Assembly (NCBI GenBank): GCA_013298545.1
Contig: JAAFIA010000016.1
Location: 1-61,296 of the forward strand
Source of the DNA: Bacteroidota bacterium
Lineage (GTDB): Bacteria > Bacteroidota > Bacteroidia > Palsa-965
Direction: 5' to 3'
DNA length: 61,296 nucleotides
Below are positions 9,131-18,449 of the stretch, piece by piece. The notes under the pieces are model-generated. The model saw only the letters and a list, made by a program, of their open reading frames with translations, was not told where the DNA came from and did not search any database. A program made the translations under genes and the position numbers. The stretch's first letter is position 1; the number at the start of each line of letters is the position of its first letter.

Positions 9131-11641
9131 ATGCAACGACTTCTCCTCTCGATCCTCGCTTTCTGTTTTTCTTCGTCTTTGTTTTCCCAAATCAATATCC
9201 AATGGGAAGCACGCTACACAACAGCCGGAAGCAACATCGACCGCGCTCGGTCTATGGCTCTCGATTCTTCGGGCAATAGTTACGTTACTGGCACAAGTTG
9301 GAACGGCGGTAACTTCGACATCACTACCGTTAAATTCGATGCCAACGGAATCATGCTCTGGTCTGCCACTTACAATGGTCCAGGAAATGGTCTTGACGAA
9401 GCGCGCAAAGTTGCGTACGATACTTTAGGTAATGTTTATGTAACAGGTTACAGCGCGGGCCTTAGTGCCAATTACGATATGGTAACCATTAAATACAATG
9501 CAGCCGGCGCGCAACAATGGGTAAGCCGTTACAACGGCCCTGCAAGCGGTTTTGATGAAGCATACGACATGGCCGTTGATCTCGCCGGAAACGTTTACAT
9601 CACGGGCGGAAGTGCCGGATCTGGAACTGGAAACGACTACGCTACATTAAAATACAATACCTCCGGCGTACAACAATGGGTTACCCGTTATACGTTTACA
9701 GGAGCAAATCAAGATGTTGCGTATGCAATCGAATTGGATGCCTCAGGAAACGTTTATGTTACTGGAAATAGCTTTACAAGTACCGCCAATAACCAAGACG
9801 CAGCAACGCTCAAATACAACAACAACGGCGTACAACAATGGGCCAACCGCTACAACGGTCCTGGAAGTGTTTACGATACCGGAAACGATTTGATTGTCAA
9901 TGCCGCCGGAGAAGTTTTTATTGCCGGATACCAACGCGCACTCGTCGGAATTACAAACTACGATTTTCTGACACAAAAAATTTCTGCTACCGGAACACAA
10001 CTTTGGGCAAGCAATTACAACGGCCCCGGAAATGATCAAGACCGCGCCAATGTCATCAAATTTGTTCCCGGAGGAAAAGTCGTTGTGGCCGGAAGAAGTC
10101 TCGGAACGCCCAGCACCGCCGAAGACTGTATCACCATTTTATACGACGAAGCAACAGGGGCCGAATTATGGTCGCGCCGTTACGACGGTGGCTTCATTCA
10201 ATACGATGAAGCGCGCGATATCGTCATCGACAATGCCGGAATGATTTATGTTGCCGGATGGAGTTATGTTGCCGGACAAAACAACAATTTCCTAACCATC
10301 AAATACGATCAAGCCGGAACCGAAATTTGGGTAACAAAATTCAACGGACAAGGCAACAACGCCGATCAAGCTTACGCCATGGCATTCGATTCAATCGATA
10401 ATATTTATGTGGGTGGATTGAGTAAAGGCTTGGGCACAAATGAAGATTACGCCGTGATCAAGTATTGCCAACTCATTACCGATGGAACAGGCGATACGGC
10501 CATCTGCCTCGGCAACAACGTTCAGCTCGATGCGTTTTCTTCGTTTGGTGGCATTGATAGTGTTTGGTGGACACCCGCTATTGGATTAAACAATCCCAAT
10601 AGCGCAAATCCAATTGCTACGCCAGCGATTACAACAACTTATGTGGCACATATCCGCAACACGTATGGCTGCATTGATACCGATTCGGTTTTAGTTACCG
10701 TTTATCCACTCCCTGGCCCACAAATTGTTTCTTCTGGCGATACCGCTTTTTGTATTGGTAGTTCAATTACACTCACCGCAAACGATACAACAGGCGGAAT
10801 CATCGCTTACCAATGGAGCAATGGCGATACCACACAAACTACAACCGTAAGCACCGCTGGAACATATTCTGTTACCATTACCAACGGCAATACCTGCCAG
10901 AGCCAAAGCCAGCAAACCATTATCGTTTATAATCTACCAACCATTGTAACGGCCAATGACACCGGATTGTGTGCCAGCGGACAACTTGTTCTCTGCGCAA
11001 CGGGTGGTGTGTCGTATGCGTGGTCGCCTGCATTTGGCTTGAGCGATACAACAATTGCTTGTCCAACCGCCGGACCAACGCAATCAACCACCTACATCGT
11101 AGTTGGAACAGATGCAAACGGATGTGTCAATTCCGATACCGTCAATATTTCTCTTTTACCAAGTCCGCCCGTTCCTGTAATTTCTCAGAATGTTGCTGTA
11201 CTCACATCATCAGCCGCAGCCGGATATCAATGGTATTTCAACAATCAACCCATTGTTGGCGAAACAAACCAAACATATACACCAACGCAAAACGGAACAT
11301 ACTACGTTGTGATTTTCGATAGCAATGGATGTTCGTCGTTCTCTTCAACCTTTGTGATGAACGATGTGGGTATTTTTGAAATCAATACCCCGTTGGAATT
11401 GAATGTTTTTCCTAATCCCAACAACGGACAATTTTACATCAGCTTCAACCAAAATCTACAACCCGCAACGCTTTTGGTTTATGATGGAATAGGGCAGTTG
11501 GTACATTCCGAAAATCTTCCCAAAGCCGAACAAACTACCAAAGCATTGGATCTCGGAAATGCACCTGCCGGAATTTATTTTGTGCAAGTGCAATTGCCCG
11601 ACGGACAAATCCGCACGCGTACCTTTGTGATTGAAAATTAA
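9131..11641 (+). CDS. Secreted SBBP-repeat protein with T9SS sorting domain
   Basis: A protein of 836 aa from the ATG at 9131, which begins a clean signal peptide (MQRLLLSILAFCFSSSLFSQ); an upstream TTG at 9077 lies inside the promoter. Residues ~25-440 hold about eight SBBP beta-propeller repeats, recognisable by the recurring GNVYVTG / TIKYNAAG...QW..RYNGPG pattern at ~55-residue spacing. Residues ~450-750 are Ig/PKD-like modules rich in Thr and Asp with paired Cys. The last ~80 residues form a T9SS type A domain (LNVFPNPNNGQF ... PAGIYFVQVQ). It is probably displayed on the surface; ligand unknown. Confidence 0.88.
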   Translation: MQRLLLSILAFCFSSSLFSQINIQWEARYTTAGSNIDRARSMALDSSGNSYVTGTSWNGGNFDITTVKFDANGIMLWSATYNGPGNGLDEARKVAYDTLGNVYVTGYSAGLSANYDMVTIKYNAAGAQQWVSRYNGPASGFDEAYDMAVDLAGNVYITGGSAGSGTGNDYATLKYNTSGVQQWVTRYTFTGANQDVAYAIELDASGNVYVTGNSFTSTANNQDAATLKYNNNGVQQWANRYNGPGSVYDTGNDLIVNAAGEVFIAGYQRALVGITNYDFLTQKISATGTQLWASNYNGPGNDQDRANVIKFVPGGKVVVAGRSLGTPSTAEDCITILYDEATGAELWSRRYDGGFIQYDEARDIVIDNAGMIYVAGWSYVAGQNNNFLTIKYDQAGTEIWVTKFNGQGNNADQAYAMAFDSIDNIYVGGLSKGLGTNEDYAVIKYCQLITDGTGDTAICLGNNVQLDAFSSFGGIDSVWWTPAIGLNNPNSANPIATPAITTTYVAHIRNTYGCIDTDSVLVTVYPLPGPQIVSSGDTAFCIGSSITLTANDTTGGIIAYQWSNGDTTQTTTVSTAGTYSVTITNGNTCQSQSQQTIIVYNLPTIVTANDTGLCASGQLVLCATGGVSYAWSPAFGLSDTTIACPTAGPTQSTTYIVVGTDANGCVNSDTVNISLLPSPPVPVISQNVAVLTSSAAAGYQWYFNNQPIVGETNQTYTPTQNGTYYVVIFDSNGCSSFSSTFVMNDVGIFEINTPLELNVFPNPNNGQFYISFNQNLQPATLLVYDGIGQLVHSENLPKAEQTTKALDLGNAPAGIYFVQVQLPDGQIRTRTFVIEN

Positions 11642-11664
11642 TTGCAGCAAATAAAAAAAGATTC

Positions 11665-11701
11665 AAATCCCGCTTGAAATTCTACTTGCGGGATTTTATT
11701 T
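11665..11701 (+). terminator. Intrinsic terminator between SBBP gene and kdsB
   Basis: AAATCCCGC (11665-11673) pairs with GCGGGATTT (11688-11696), followed by TATTTTAC. Confidence 0.75.
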
Positions 11702-11713
11702 TACACGTTCAAG

Positions 11714-12457
11714 ATGTCTATTCTCGCACTCATTCCAGCACGTTTTGCCTCCACCCGTTTTCCCGGAAAACCACTTGTTGATCTTGCCGGAAAAACCATG
11801 ATTCAACGTGTGTATGAACAAACCACAAAAGCACAAAAAGTAGCAGCGGTGTATGTGGCTACCGACGACGAACGCATTGCCAACGAAGTAAAACGTTTTG
11901 GCGGAAATGTCATCATGACTTCCGATCAACACCGAAGCGGAACAGATCGCTGCGCCGAAGCTGTCGAAAAAATTTCCGGCAATTGGAGCGCCATCATCAA
12001 TGTACAAGGCGACGAACCATTCATTCAACCCGAACAAATTGATTTGCTCGCGAGTTTGTTTGACGATACAAAAACTGAAATTGGAACACTCGTCAAAAAA
12101 CTAACCGATCCCAACGACCTCGATAATCCGAATACGATTAAAGTCGTTTTGGATCAGGAAAAAAATGGCATGTATTTTAGTCGTTCGCCCATTCCACATC
12201 TTCGCGGCATCAAACGTGAAGATTGGTTAGCAGAGCATCTTTTTTACAAACACATTGGCATTTACGGTTACCGCAGCGATATTTTACCCAAACTCACGCA
12301 ACTTCCCCCCGGAATCCTCGAACAAGCCGAATCGCTCGAACAACTCCGCTGGCGCGAAAACGGATTTACGATTCGTACCGCTTTCACAAACCTAGAAACC
12401 ATTTCGATTGACGCGCCTGAAGACATTGAGAAACTTCAAAAAGCGGGATTGATTTGA
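11714..12457 (+). CDS. kdsB: 3-deoxy-manno-octulosonate cytidylyltransferase
   Basis: A protein of 247 aa, the family's usual length. The nucleotidyltransferase motif IPARFASTRFPGKPL is at residues 7-21, the metal-binding NVQGDEPFI at 96-104, and a conserved FSRSPIPH segment lies near residue 155. The enzyme activates Kdo with CTP to CMP-Kdo in the cytoplasm for lipid A-core assembly, so the cell makes a Kdo-containing lipopolysaccharide. The gene follows a terminator and seems monocistronic; a long non-coding stretch with repeats follows it. Confidence 0.97.
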   Translation: MSILALIPARFASTRFPGKPLVDLAGKTMIQRVYEQTTKAQKVAAVYVATDDERIANEVKRFGGNVIMTSDQHRSGTDRCAEAVEKISGNWSAIINVQGDEPFIQPEQIDLLASLFDDTKTEIGTLVKKLTDPNDLDNPNTIKVVLDQEKNGMYFSRSPIPHLRGIKREDWLAEHLFYKHIGIYGYRSDILPKLTQLPPGILEQAESLEQLRWRENGFTIRTAFTNLETISIDAPEDIEKLQKAGLI

Positions 12458-12892
12458 AATTTCATGCCGAGATTTTAAGGGGTGTATGTTTTCCACGCGC
12501 GAAAGGCCAACGCAGACTAGAGACTAGAGACTAGAGACATGAGACCGCACAGGCCAGCGCGCAGATGGTGAATTGCCGAATCAATAACTCACCAAATCAA
12601 TAACGTGCCAATTCAGCAATTTACCCATTCTCATGTCTCTAGTCTCATGTCTCTCGTCTCATGTCTAAAAAAAAACGAGCGAAGCGAGTTCCAAATCCTC
12701 AAGCTCAATCCCCATGCACTCCGCTCTGTTTATCCGCGCTAAAGCCAAATTTACCCTCAAATCGCCTGTGTCATAAACCGTAACTCTTTCACACCATTAA
12801 CTCTAACTGGTTCATTTCAAATTTGTTAATACAGCGTTCAAAAAAACAAGTGCCAATGACCGCGCCATTTCACTATTTTTGAACATTCAATT
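12458..12892 (+). other. 435-bp intergenic region with repeat element
   Basis: No supported gene. It contains short GC-rich cores (12498-12513 and 12546-12560), arrays of 7-bp and 14-bp units forming a long inverted repeat (12514-12545 against 12629-12666), an A-run, and near its 3' end a TATTTTTG promoter-like element (12874-12881), 11 bp before the ATG of the next gene. Confidence 0.7.
12498..12666. repeat. Composite inverted-repeat element, copy 1
   Basis: The left arm has three AGACTAG units (7-bp period) ending in AGACATGAGAC. The right arm has three TCTCATGTCT units at a 14-bp period (12629, 12643, 12657). Positions 12528-12544 and 12629-12645 are a perfect 17-bp inverted repeat. Two degenerate GC cores precede the interior: CGCGAAAGGCCAACGC (12498-12513) and CGCACAGGCCAGCGC (12546-12560). 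The interior holds AATTCAGCAATT (12610-12621) and CAATTTACCCATTC (12617-12630). These words recur at the 29.7-kb and 20.1-kb loci respectively. Confidence 0.75.
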
Positions 12893-13978
12893 ATGGAAAA
12901 CCGGATCAACGTAGCGCCCTACATCAGCGAACTCCTCTTCCGTCACGACTGTGTTGTTGTGCCTGGATTTGGCGGTTTCGTATGCACGTATGCCCCCGCC
13001 CGCATCCATCCCGCCCAACACACCTTCCAGCCACCGTCTAAACAGATTGTTTTCAATAAACACCTGCAACAAAACGATGGACTGCTTGCACATACCATTT
13101 CTGCTGCCGTTCCTTGCTCGTTTGAAGAAGCCATGCAAGGCATTACCGATTTTGTAAACGATTGCTCCAAACGCCTCAAAGCAAACGAGAAAATCAATTT
13201 TACAAATCTTGGCACACTTTGGCTCGATGTAGAACGCAATACCTGCTTTGAATCTGAACCCGATGTCAATTTCCTCATCGACGCATTCGGATTGAGCACC
13301 TTCCGTTCTTTGCCCATCATCCGCGAAACCATTCAAGAAAAACACCAACTCGAAACCCGCCGCGAAGATCGCCCCGCGCAAGAAGACCGCCCCGTTGCTC
13401 CACTGCCGCAGGTCAATCTTCAGCGCCGTCGCCTCAAAATTGCCGCCGCTATTGGTGTTCCGCTGTTGATTGCCGCACTAATTTTACCTTTTAGCAAAGC
13501 AGGAAACAACGCCCTCGCCGGATTGGGAATCGTCGCCAAAAAAGAAGCATCGACTTATGTGCCATTCAATTGGACCGTTCCAAAATTCGAGGCTCAAAAA
13601 GAAAATATTCTCTCTGCGCCCGATAGCCTCGGCCATGCAACACTGAAACTGACAGATGACGGTGCACCAATCCCAGTGAGCATTCACGCACCTGTTGCCG
13701 AAAGTACCAATGTGATTGTTTCCGATGTGAAACCCGTTCCTAAACACTTTCAGCAAGGTGCTTATTTTGTCATTGGTGGTTGTTTTGAAGTAGCAGATAA
13801 CGCAGCGAAATTTCAAATTGCACTCAAAGGAAAAGGCTACAACCCCGAAATTTTAGAACAAGTCAAAAGTCGCTTGACACACGTGAGCATTTCGAGTTTC
13901 ATGACCAAAGCAGAAGCCGAAAAATTCTTGCAACAAGTCAAAGCCGATGTGCCCGAGGCTTGGATTTTGCATAAGTAG
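12893..13978 (+). CDS. HU-CCDC81 and SPOR domain envelope protein
   Basis: A protein of 361 aa. Residues 1-150 match the Bacteroidota HU-CCDC81 arrangement (YISELLFRHDCVVVPGFGGFVCTY; NFTNLGTLWLD). A single transmembrane segment lies at about 181-200 (KIAAAIGVPLLIAALILPF), then a linker. The C-terminal ~75 residues form a SPOR domain (YFVIGGCFEVADNAAKFQ ... AWILHK). SPOR domains bind denuded peptidoglycan at division sites, and the N-terminal HU-like part would be cytoplasmic. This suggests a link between the cell interior and septal wall; direct DNA binding is only inferred from HU relationship. Confidence 0.85.
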   Translation: MENRINVAPYISELLFRHDCVVVPGFGGFVCTYAPARIHPAQHTFQPPSKQIVFNKHLQQNDGLLAHTISAAVPCSFEEAMQGITDFVNDCSKRLKANEKINFTNLGTLWLDVERNTCFESEPDVNFLIDAFGLSTFRSLPIIRETIQEKHQLETRREDRPAQEDRPVAPLPQVNLQRRRLKIAAAIGVPLLIAALILPFSKAGNNALAGLGIVAKKEASTYVPFNWTVPKFEAQKENILSAPDSLGHATLKLTDDGAPIPVSIHAPVAESTNVIVSDVKPVPKHFQQGAYFVIGGCFEVADNAAKFQIALKGKGYNPEILEQVKSRLTHVSISSFMTKAEAEKFLQQVKADVPEAWILHK

Positions 13979-14092
13979 CCTACTGTTTTCGGATTGATAA
14001 GCAAGAGGCGTTTCTTCCACAATACATGTATTCTAATTTTTCGTTTACCAAGAGTGTTCCTAAAATAGGAATAGGGAGGGTTAATTATTTTT

Positions 14093-14100
14093 TATATTTG
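14093..14100 (+). promoter_or_regulatory. TAnnTTTG promoter element
   Basis: TATATTTG, about 110 bp upstream of the ATG at 14212. No clear -33 partner is visible. Confidence 0.35.
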
Positions 14101-14211
14101 AAAGAAACAAACCGACTTCACACAAGCATAACCGTGGTTAGTTATACCACTAAACCATTTTTGTAAATTGAGGCATTGTGCGGCATGCGCAGTAGAAATT
14201 AAAAATACAAG

Positions 14212-15948
14212 ATGAAACATATTTTCTTCGCAACATTGCTGAATCTCTTATTCAGTAATTTCATGATGGCTCAAACGAGTTTTTGTGCTGGCGATCCGCC
14301 TTTAAATCCTTGGCTGGCCGATTCCCCTTGGCCAGTATATCACCGAAACAATTACGCACAAGCTTCGACCTGCCTCATGGGGCCAGTTGCTTCCGATAGT
14401 TTGGTCATCAAAAGCAAAACCGATATTACAGGTGGTACTTCCCCGTGGGTTTACCTTTCCGAATATTATCCAAATGGTGATCGTGTTTTGTATTATTCAA
14501 ACGCAACGTTCGTTTATAAATTAATTGACAATGGAACTTCAATTGTTACAGCAGATAGTTTGCGTATCGATTTCGATTTACTTGATTTTGGGTGGAATTT
14601 TCTTTTAAGCAAAAATAAAACTTGGTTTACCTACGACCCTAAATCGCCCTTATCGACAAATAATACAACAGCCTTGTTCAAACTTTCTGATGCCGATACG
14701 ATGGATGCGTATTCAGATATTATTGTACTCGATACCCTCTTGTTTGAAAATTATGGACTTGGCAAAGTGCAAACATTTGGATTAAATTATAATGGCCAAA
14801 TTGTGTTCAATACCGAAAATGAAAACGGATTCGCAACCGTTGGTATTATCGATCAAAATTTCAATATCATCGATACGTTGCACTATGCCTGTTCTGTCGA
14901 TGAAATTGTACACCACAATGCAATGGCCATAGAAGAAAGCAATGCATTCTACATCGTAACCACGGAAAGAATGATTCGGTTTGATTGGAATGGAACTAAT
15001 TTAACAAGAACCTGGGATGCTTGGTACGATTTTGTTGGCGATGGACCAACAGGTTCTTTTGCTGAAGGAAGCGGAACCACGCCTACGCTGGTTGGTTGGG
15101 GAGGCAATGAGGATAAATTAGTTGTCGTAGCAGATGGACATTCCAATAATAATTTAGTTGCTTTTTGGCGCGAGTTACCCATCGGTTGGGTTGGTGTTCC
15201 TGGTATGGATATTCGTTTTGCAGATTCTATTCGCTTACCACTTGCCATAGAAATAAACAATACATTCCAATCTGTCGAAAATTCTCCCTGCGCTTTTGGA
15301 TATGATATCGGTGTTGCACAATTCAACGGCTTTTTAGGCTATGGCTGCACAAACACCAAGGGTGTTCAGAAAATACATTGGGATACATTGAGCAACCAAT
15401 TCAGTGTAGCTTGGCAAAACAATACCATTAACATGAATGGTGTTTTGACTTATTCACAAGGATCGAATCTTGTTTATTGTTCGGGAAAAGAGAATGATTG
15501 CAACTATTACTACTACGGAATTGACTGGACTACAGGAATGGTTGTTTTCAGAAAATTATTAGGTCCGGAAAGCGGAAACTCAAACAATGACCCATTTTAT
15601 GATGCCGGAAATAACAATATCGTGGATGAAAACAACAATATCTATTTTGCAGGCGGCAAGTCGCTCATCAAAATCGAATTTGTTTCAAATCCATTAACGG
15701 TAAACCAAGGCATGCGTTCAGATTATCTAAGCATCTTCCCCAATCCAACCGAGGGTACGTTAAATATTGAATTGACAAAACAGGATATGATTATTCAAGA
15801 AATTTCTGCTTACACGATGCAAGGACAACAAGTTTTGAGTATAGATAAAGCAGGTGCAATCGATATAAGTCATTTACCAACGGGCATCTATTATTTTTTA
15901 ATCAAAACCTCGGAAGGAATTTATTCGGAGAAAATAAGCAAGCACTAA
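14212..15948 (+). CDS. Secreted T9SS-sorted protein of unknown function
   Basis: A protein of 578 aa with a signal peptide (residues 1-20, cleavage after MMAQ). The body has repeated beta-rich segments with TxxxWLYD-type motifs and resembles a propeller-like or quinoprotein-like fold, but no family was recognised. Paired Cys residues occur (FCAGDPP, STCLMG, CSGKENDC). The C-terminus is a T9SS type A domain: LSIFPNPTEGTLNIELT ... YTMQGQQVLSI ... LPTGIYYFLIKT. It has its own promoter-like TATATTTG and a long leader. It is probably exported to the cell surface or medium. Confidence 0.8.
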   Translation: MKHIFFATLLNLLFSNFMMAQTSFCAGDPPLNPWLADSPWPVYHRNNYAQASTCLMGPVASDSLVIKSKTDITGGTSPWVYLSEYYPNGDRVLYYSNATFVYKLIDNGTSIVTADSLRIDFDLLDFGWNFLLSKNKTWFTYDPKSPLSTNNTTALFKLSDADTMDAYSDIIVLDTLLFENYGLGKVQTFGLNYNGQIVFNTENENGFATVGIIDQNFNIIDTLHYACSVDEIVHHNAMAIEESNAFYIVTTERMIRFDWNGTNLTRTWDAWYDFVGDGPTGSFAEGSGTTPTLVGWGGNEDKLVVVADGHSNNNLVAFWRELPIGWVGVPGMDIRFADSIRLPLAIEINNTFQSVENSPCAFGYDIGVAQFNGFLGYGCTNTKGVQKIHWDTLSNQFSVAWQNNTINMNGVLTYSQGSNLVYCSGKENDCNYYYYGIDWTTGMVVFRKLLGPESGNSNNDPFYDAGNNNIVDENNNIYFAGGKSLIKIEFVSNPLTVNQGMRSDYLSIFPNPTEGTLNIELTKQDMIIQEISAYTMQGQQVLSIDKAGAIDISHLPTGIYYFLIKTSEGIYSEKISKH

Positions 15949-16426
15949 ATTAACGCCCAACATCTATTTAAAATTTGATTTGAAACTTCGAATCGAAGTA
16001 TTGGCGTTGAGACTTGTTTTAATGGTTTTTTTTATCAGACAGATTTCCTGTTATTGCTTGGGCAAGAGGAGCTATGAGAATACCCTCCGCGCTCCGATTT
16101 ATGAATATTCGTGTTTCTAACAAAAACAACTTTCGATTTTTATAGCAAAGCCTCAAAAAGAAAAAGATCAATTGCGCCAAGCTACAAAATCACTGAAAAC
16201 TCTTCTTGGAAGATCTACAACGAAAAGATATTTGCTGTGCGGAAAAGGTTGTATGTATGAAAAGCTCTTTGAAGCCGGATGATCAGAAATGTATTATGTA
16301 TGCAAATTTTAAACAGGCTATAAGAAGTATTTATAATTACGACTACAATTCAAAAAAATAAATTTGTAATCTTGCGTTTAAATAAATTTCTTTGACGAGA
16401 AGTATAACAACTACGAAAAAAATACG
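15949..16426. other. 478-bp AT-rich intergenic region
   Basis: No gene is supported. The longest credible frame is a 34-codon stretch at 16257-16361 with no homology that I recognise. There is no obvious terminator after the T9SS gene. An AT-rich tract at 16330-16420 precedes the histidine kinase and probably holds its promoter. Confidence 0.5.
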
Positions 16427-17443
16427 GTGGATAATTTTTTTGCACTTATAAAAAAGTATTATACAAACTTTGCAATAAGAAATGGTATTTTAATTGCATT
16501 GGGCTTAATTCTAGGTCAGATAGAAAATAGCTTACAACAACAAGCCGAGAGAGAAAATCCATTTTCTTTAGCATTGCTTGGGATATGCAATTATGGATTG
16601 ATTGTTTTTTATAATCACATTATTCTTCGGTTGTTTTTGTTTCAAAAACGAATAATTTTATTTTCATTATTATTCGTTTCCTATATGGCTATTCTTACTT
16701 TATTCATCATGTATGGATCGCCTGGCATACTGGGCGACCCTTTTAAAACAGATTACGCAAGGTTATTGCCCGATATAATATTTAACACGATTTTAATTTC
16801 GCTATTTTATTTTTTCCATTACTTCTTCTTGCAATATATTAAGCAACAGGAAATCGAATTACTAAATCACAAAACCGAAATTGAGAATTTGAAACAACAA
16901 TTAAACCCCCATTTCTTATTCAATTCGCTCAATAACTTGTATGGCGTTTCCCTTGCCAATCCTGCTGATGTTTCTAATAAAATAATTGAACTATCAGACT
17001 TACTCAAGTACCAGATCGAAACGAGTAAAAAGGATTACAGTTCGCTCGAAGGAGAAAAAGAATTTATTGAAAAATACATTAACTATTCTAAATGGAAACT
17101 GCAAAACATAACCATCAATAGCACCGAAACTGGTGAAGCAAAAAATTATCGGTTAACACCCATGATTTTTGCACCACTCCTCGAAAATGCGATTAAGTAT
17201 TCCAATTTTGATAAAAATCCAATCATCAATATCCATTGGGTATTTAGCAATTCAAAGTTTAGCTTCAAAATCTCCAATACCTTTAACGACAATCAATCAG
17301 AACCATTTAGTACCAAAAGTGGATTGAAGAATTTGAAAAAAAGACTTGAACTTTTTCATCCGAAAAGTAGTTTAGAAATTGAAGAAAAAAACAATGTTTT
17401 CACAGCAAACGTTACGATATGGGATTTAACTATTCATGCTTAA
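16427..17443 (+). CDS. LytS/YehU-type sensor histidine kinase
   Basis: A protein of 338 aa starting at GTG. Four hydrophobic segments fill residues ~12-140. The His_kinase (PF06580-type) phosphoacceptor motif NPHFLFNSLNNLYG starts near residue 160, with the His at about 162. The HATPase N-box PLLENAIKYS lies near residue 250. The last ~25 bases overlap the start of the LytTR regulator gene, a standard kinase-regulator pair. No extracytoplasmic sensor domain is visible, so sensing is probably through the membrane segments. The signal is unknown. Confidence 0.9.
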   Translation: MDNFFALIKKYYTNFAIRNGILIALGLILGQIENSLQQQAERENPFSLALLGICNYGLIVFYNHIILRLFLFQKRIILFSLLFVSYMAILTLFIMYGSPGILGDPFKTDYARLLPDIIFNTILISLFYFFHYFFLQYIKQQEIELLNHKTEIENLKQQLNPHFLFNSLNNLYGVSLANPADVSNKIIELSDLLKYQIETSKKDYSSLEGEKEFIEKYINYSKWKLQNITINSTETGEAKNYRLTPMIFAPLLENAIKYSNFDKNPIINIHWVFSNSKFSFKISNTFNDNQSEPFSTKSGLKNLKKRLELFHPKSSLEIEEKNNVFTANVTIWDLTIHA

Positions 17444-18117
17444 TCGTTGACGACGAATATCCAGCCCATGATGTGATCAAAGCACTGTTGAAGCTGCATG
17501 ACAATTTAGAATTTTCAAAGAGCTGCTACAACGGTGAAGATGCCTTGCATGAAATCAACACAAAGAAATACGACATTGTTTTTTTAGATGTAAACATCCC
17601 TATCCTCAATGGTATCGAGGTGTTGAAAAAAATTAACCATAAGCCAGCCATCATCATGACTACGGCTTACACCAATTTTGCTTTTGACGCGTATGAAAAT
17701 GATGCTGTGGATTATTTGCAAAAACCAATCTCCGAACAACGATTTAAAAAAGCCCTTGAAAAAGCCTTAGACTACGCCCAAAAAAGAAAATTAGTCATTA
17801 TTGAACCCATTATTTTAAAAGTCAATGGGATAAAACAAAAAGTGAATCAAGAAGACATCATCTACTGCCAATCGATGGGCAATTACACAAAGTTTTATTT
17901 GAAAAACAATACCAAACCCATCCTTGTCAACGAAACCTTAGCAAGTCAACGAACAACCTTAAATCACGATTTATTCATTCAGATTCATCGGACTTGTATT
18001 GTAAATAGAGCATTCATTGTAAGGAAAAAAGAGAATCTGTTGATTTTAAAAAATGAATTTGAATTACCCATTGGCCGAAAATTTATGTCCTTACTCAATG
18101 CCGAATTGCTGAAATAA
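17419..18117 (+). CDS. LytTR-family response regulator
   Basis: A protein of 232 aa. The receiver domain (residues ~6-120) has the acidic pair at D11-D12, phosphoacceptor D57 (IVFLDVNIPILNG), a conserved Thr in MTTAYT and a Lys in LQKPI. The LytTR DNA-binding domain occupies about 130-232 (YCQSMGNYTKFYL ... FIQIHRTCIVNRAFI). It overlaps the upstream kinase gene by 25 bp, so the pair is coupled. Typical targets are envelope or adaptation genes; the adjacent YCII-SRPBCC-DUF4287 operon is a candidate by proximity only. Confidence 0.93.
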   Translation: MGFNYSCLIVDDEYPAHDVIKALLKLHDNLEFSKSCYNGEDALHEINTKKYDIVFLDVNIPILNGIEVLKKINHKPAIIMTTAYTNFAFDAYENDAVDYLQKPISEQRFKKALEKALDYAQKRKLVIIEPIILKVNGIKQKVNQEDIIYCQSMGNYTKFYLKNNTKPILVNETLASQRTTLNHDLFIQIHRTCIVNRAFIVRKKENLLILKNEFELPIGRKFMSLLNAELLK

Positions 18118-18449
18118 ACCAAACATGCTGTTCGTCATCTTTTAGCGCGGTTTGTCAGCTTTTTTTATTCCAAATTCGATTTCATTTTATTTTCGTCGCC
18201 GATCAAATAAAATCAGGTGTCGATAAACGATCTTTTTTGTCAGATCAATGATTGATTGCGCTATTGTTTACGAAAAGCGCATTCATAAATAGTATGCAAC
18301 TGCATGCATTGATCAATTGAGTTTCCCTAAACGCTCAAGGCAAAAAATAAAAATACTTTCTTGTCCTAGGACAAGACCTGAAAATTTGTTGCAGTCTAAA
18401 TTTGCCTCATAAATTAACACTAAACAAACAACTCAAACAACTCAAAACA
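18118..18449. other. 332-bp intergenic region with palindromes
   Basis: No gene is supported. It holds TGCATGCA (18301-18308), the palindrome ATTGATCAAT (18308-18317), and the 16-bp perfect palindrome at 18360-18375, which is listed separately. The segment immediately before the ATG at 18450 is A-rich (ACTCAAACAACTCAAAACA) and lacks a Shine-Dalgarno, as is usual for Bacteroidota. Confidence 0.5.
18360..18375. promoter_or_regulatory. 16-bp perfect palindrome, operator candidate
   Basis: CTTGTCCTAGGACAAG is perfectly self-complementary with no loop, so it suits binding of a dimeric regulator rather than a terminator. It lies 74 bp upstream of the ATG of the YCII gene. It does not resemble LytTR half-sites, so a different regulator is likely. 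Confidence 0.45.

Noticed and set aside
12514-12666. Short tandem units that could suggest a CRISPR array
   Set aside because: The units are 7 or 14 bp with no 30-40 bp unique spacers, and the two halves are inverted rather than direct repeats; no cas genes are present.
16257-16361. 34-codon frame in the 478-bp intergenic region
   Set aside because: It has no recognisable family, no clear promoter spacing and a composition like its AT-rich surroundings; not enough support for a gene.
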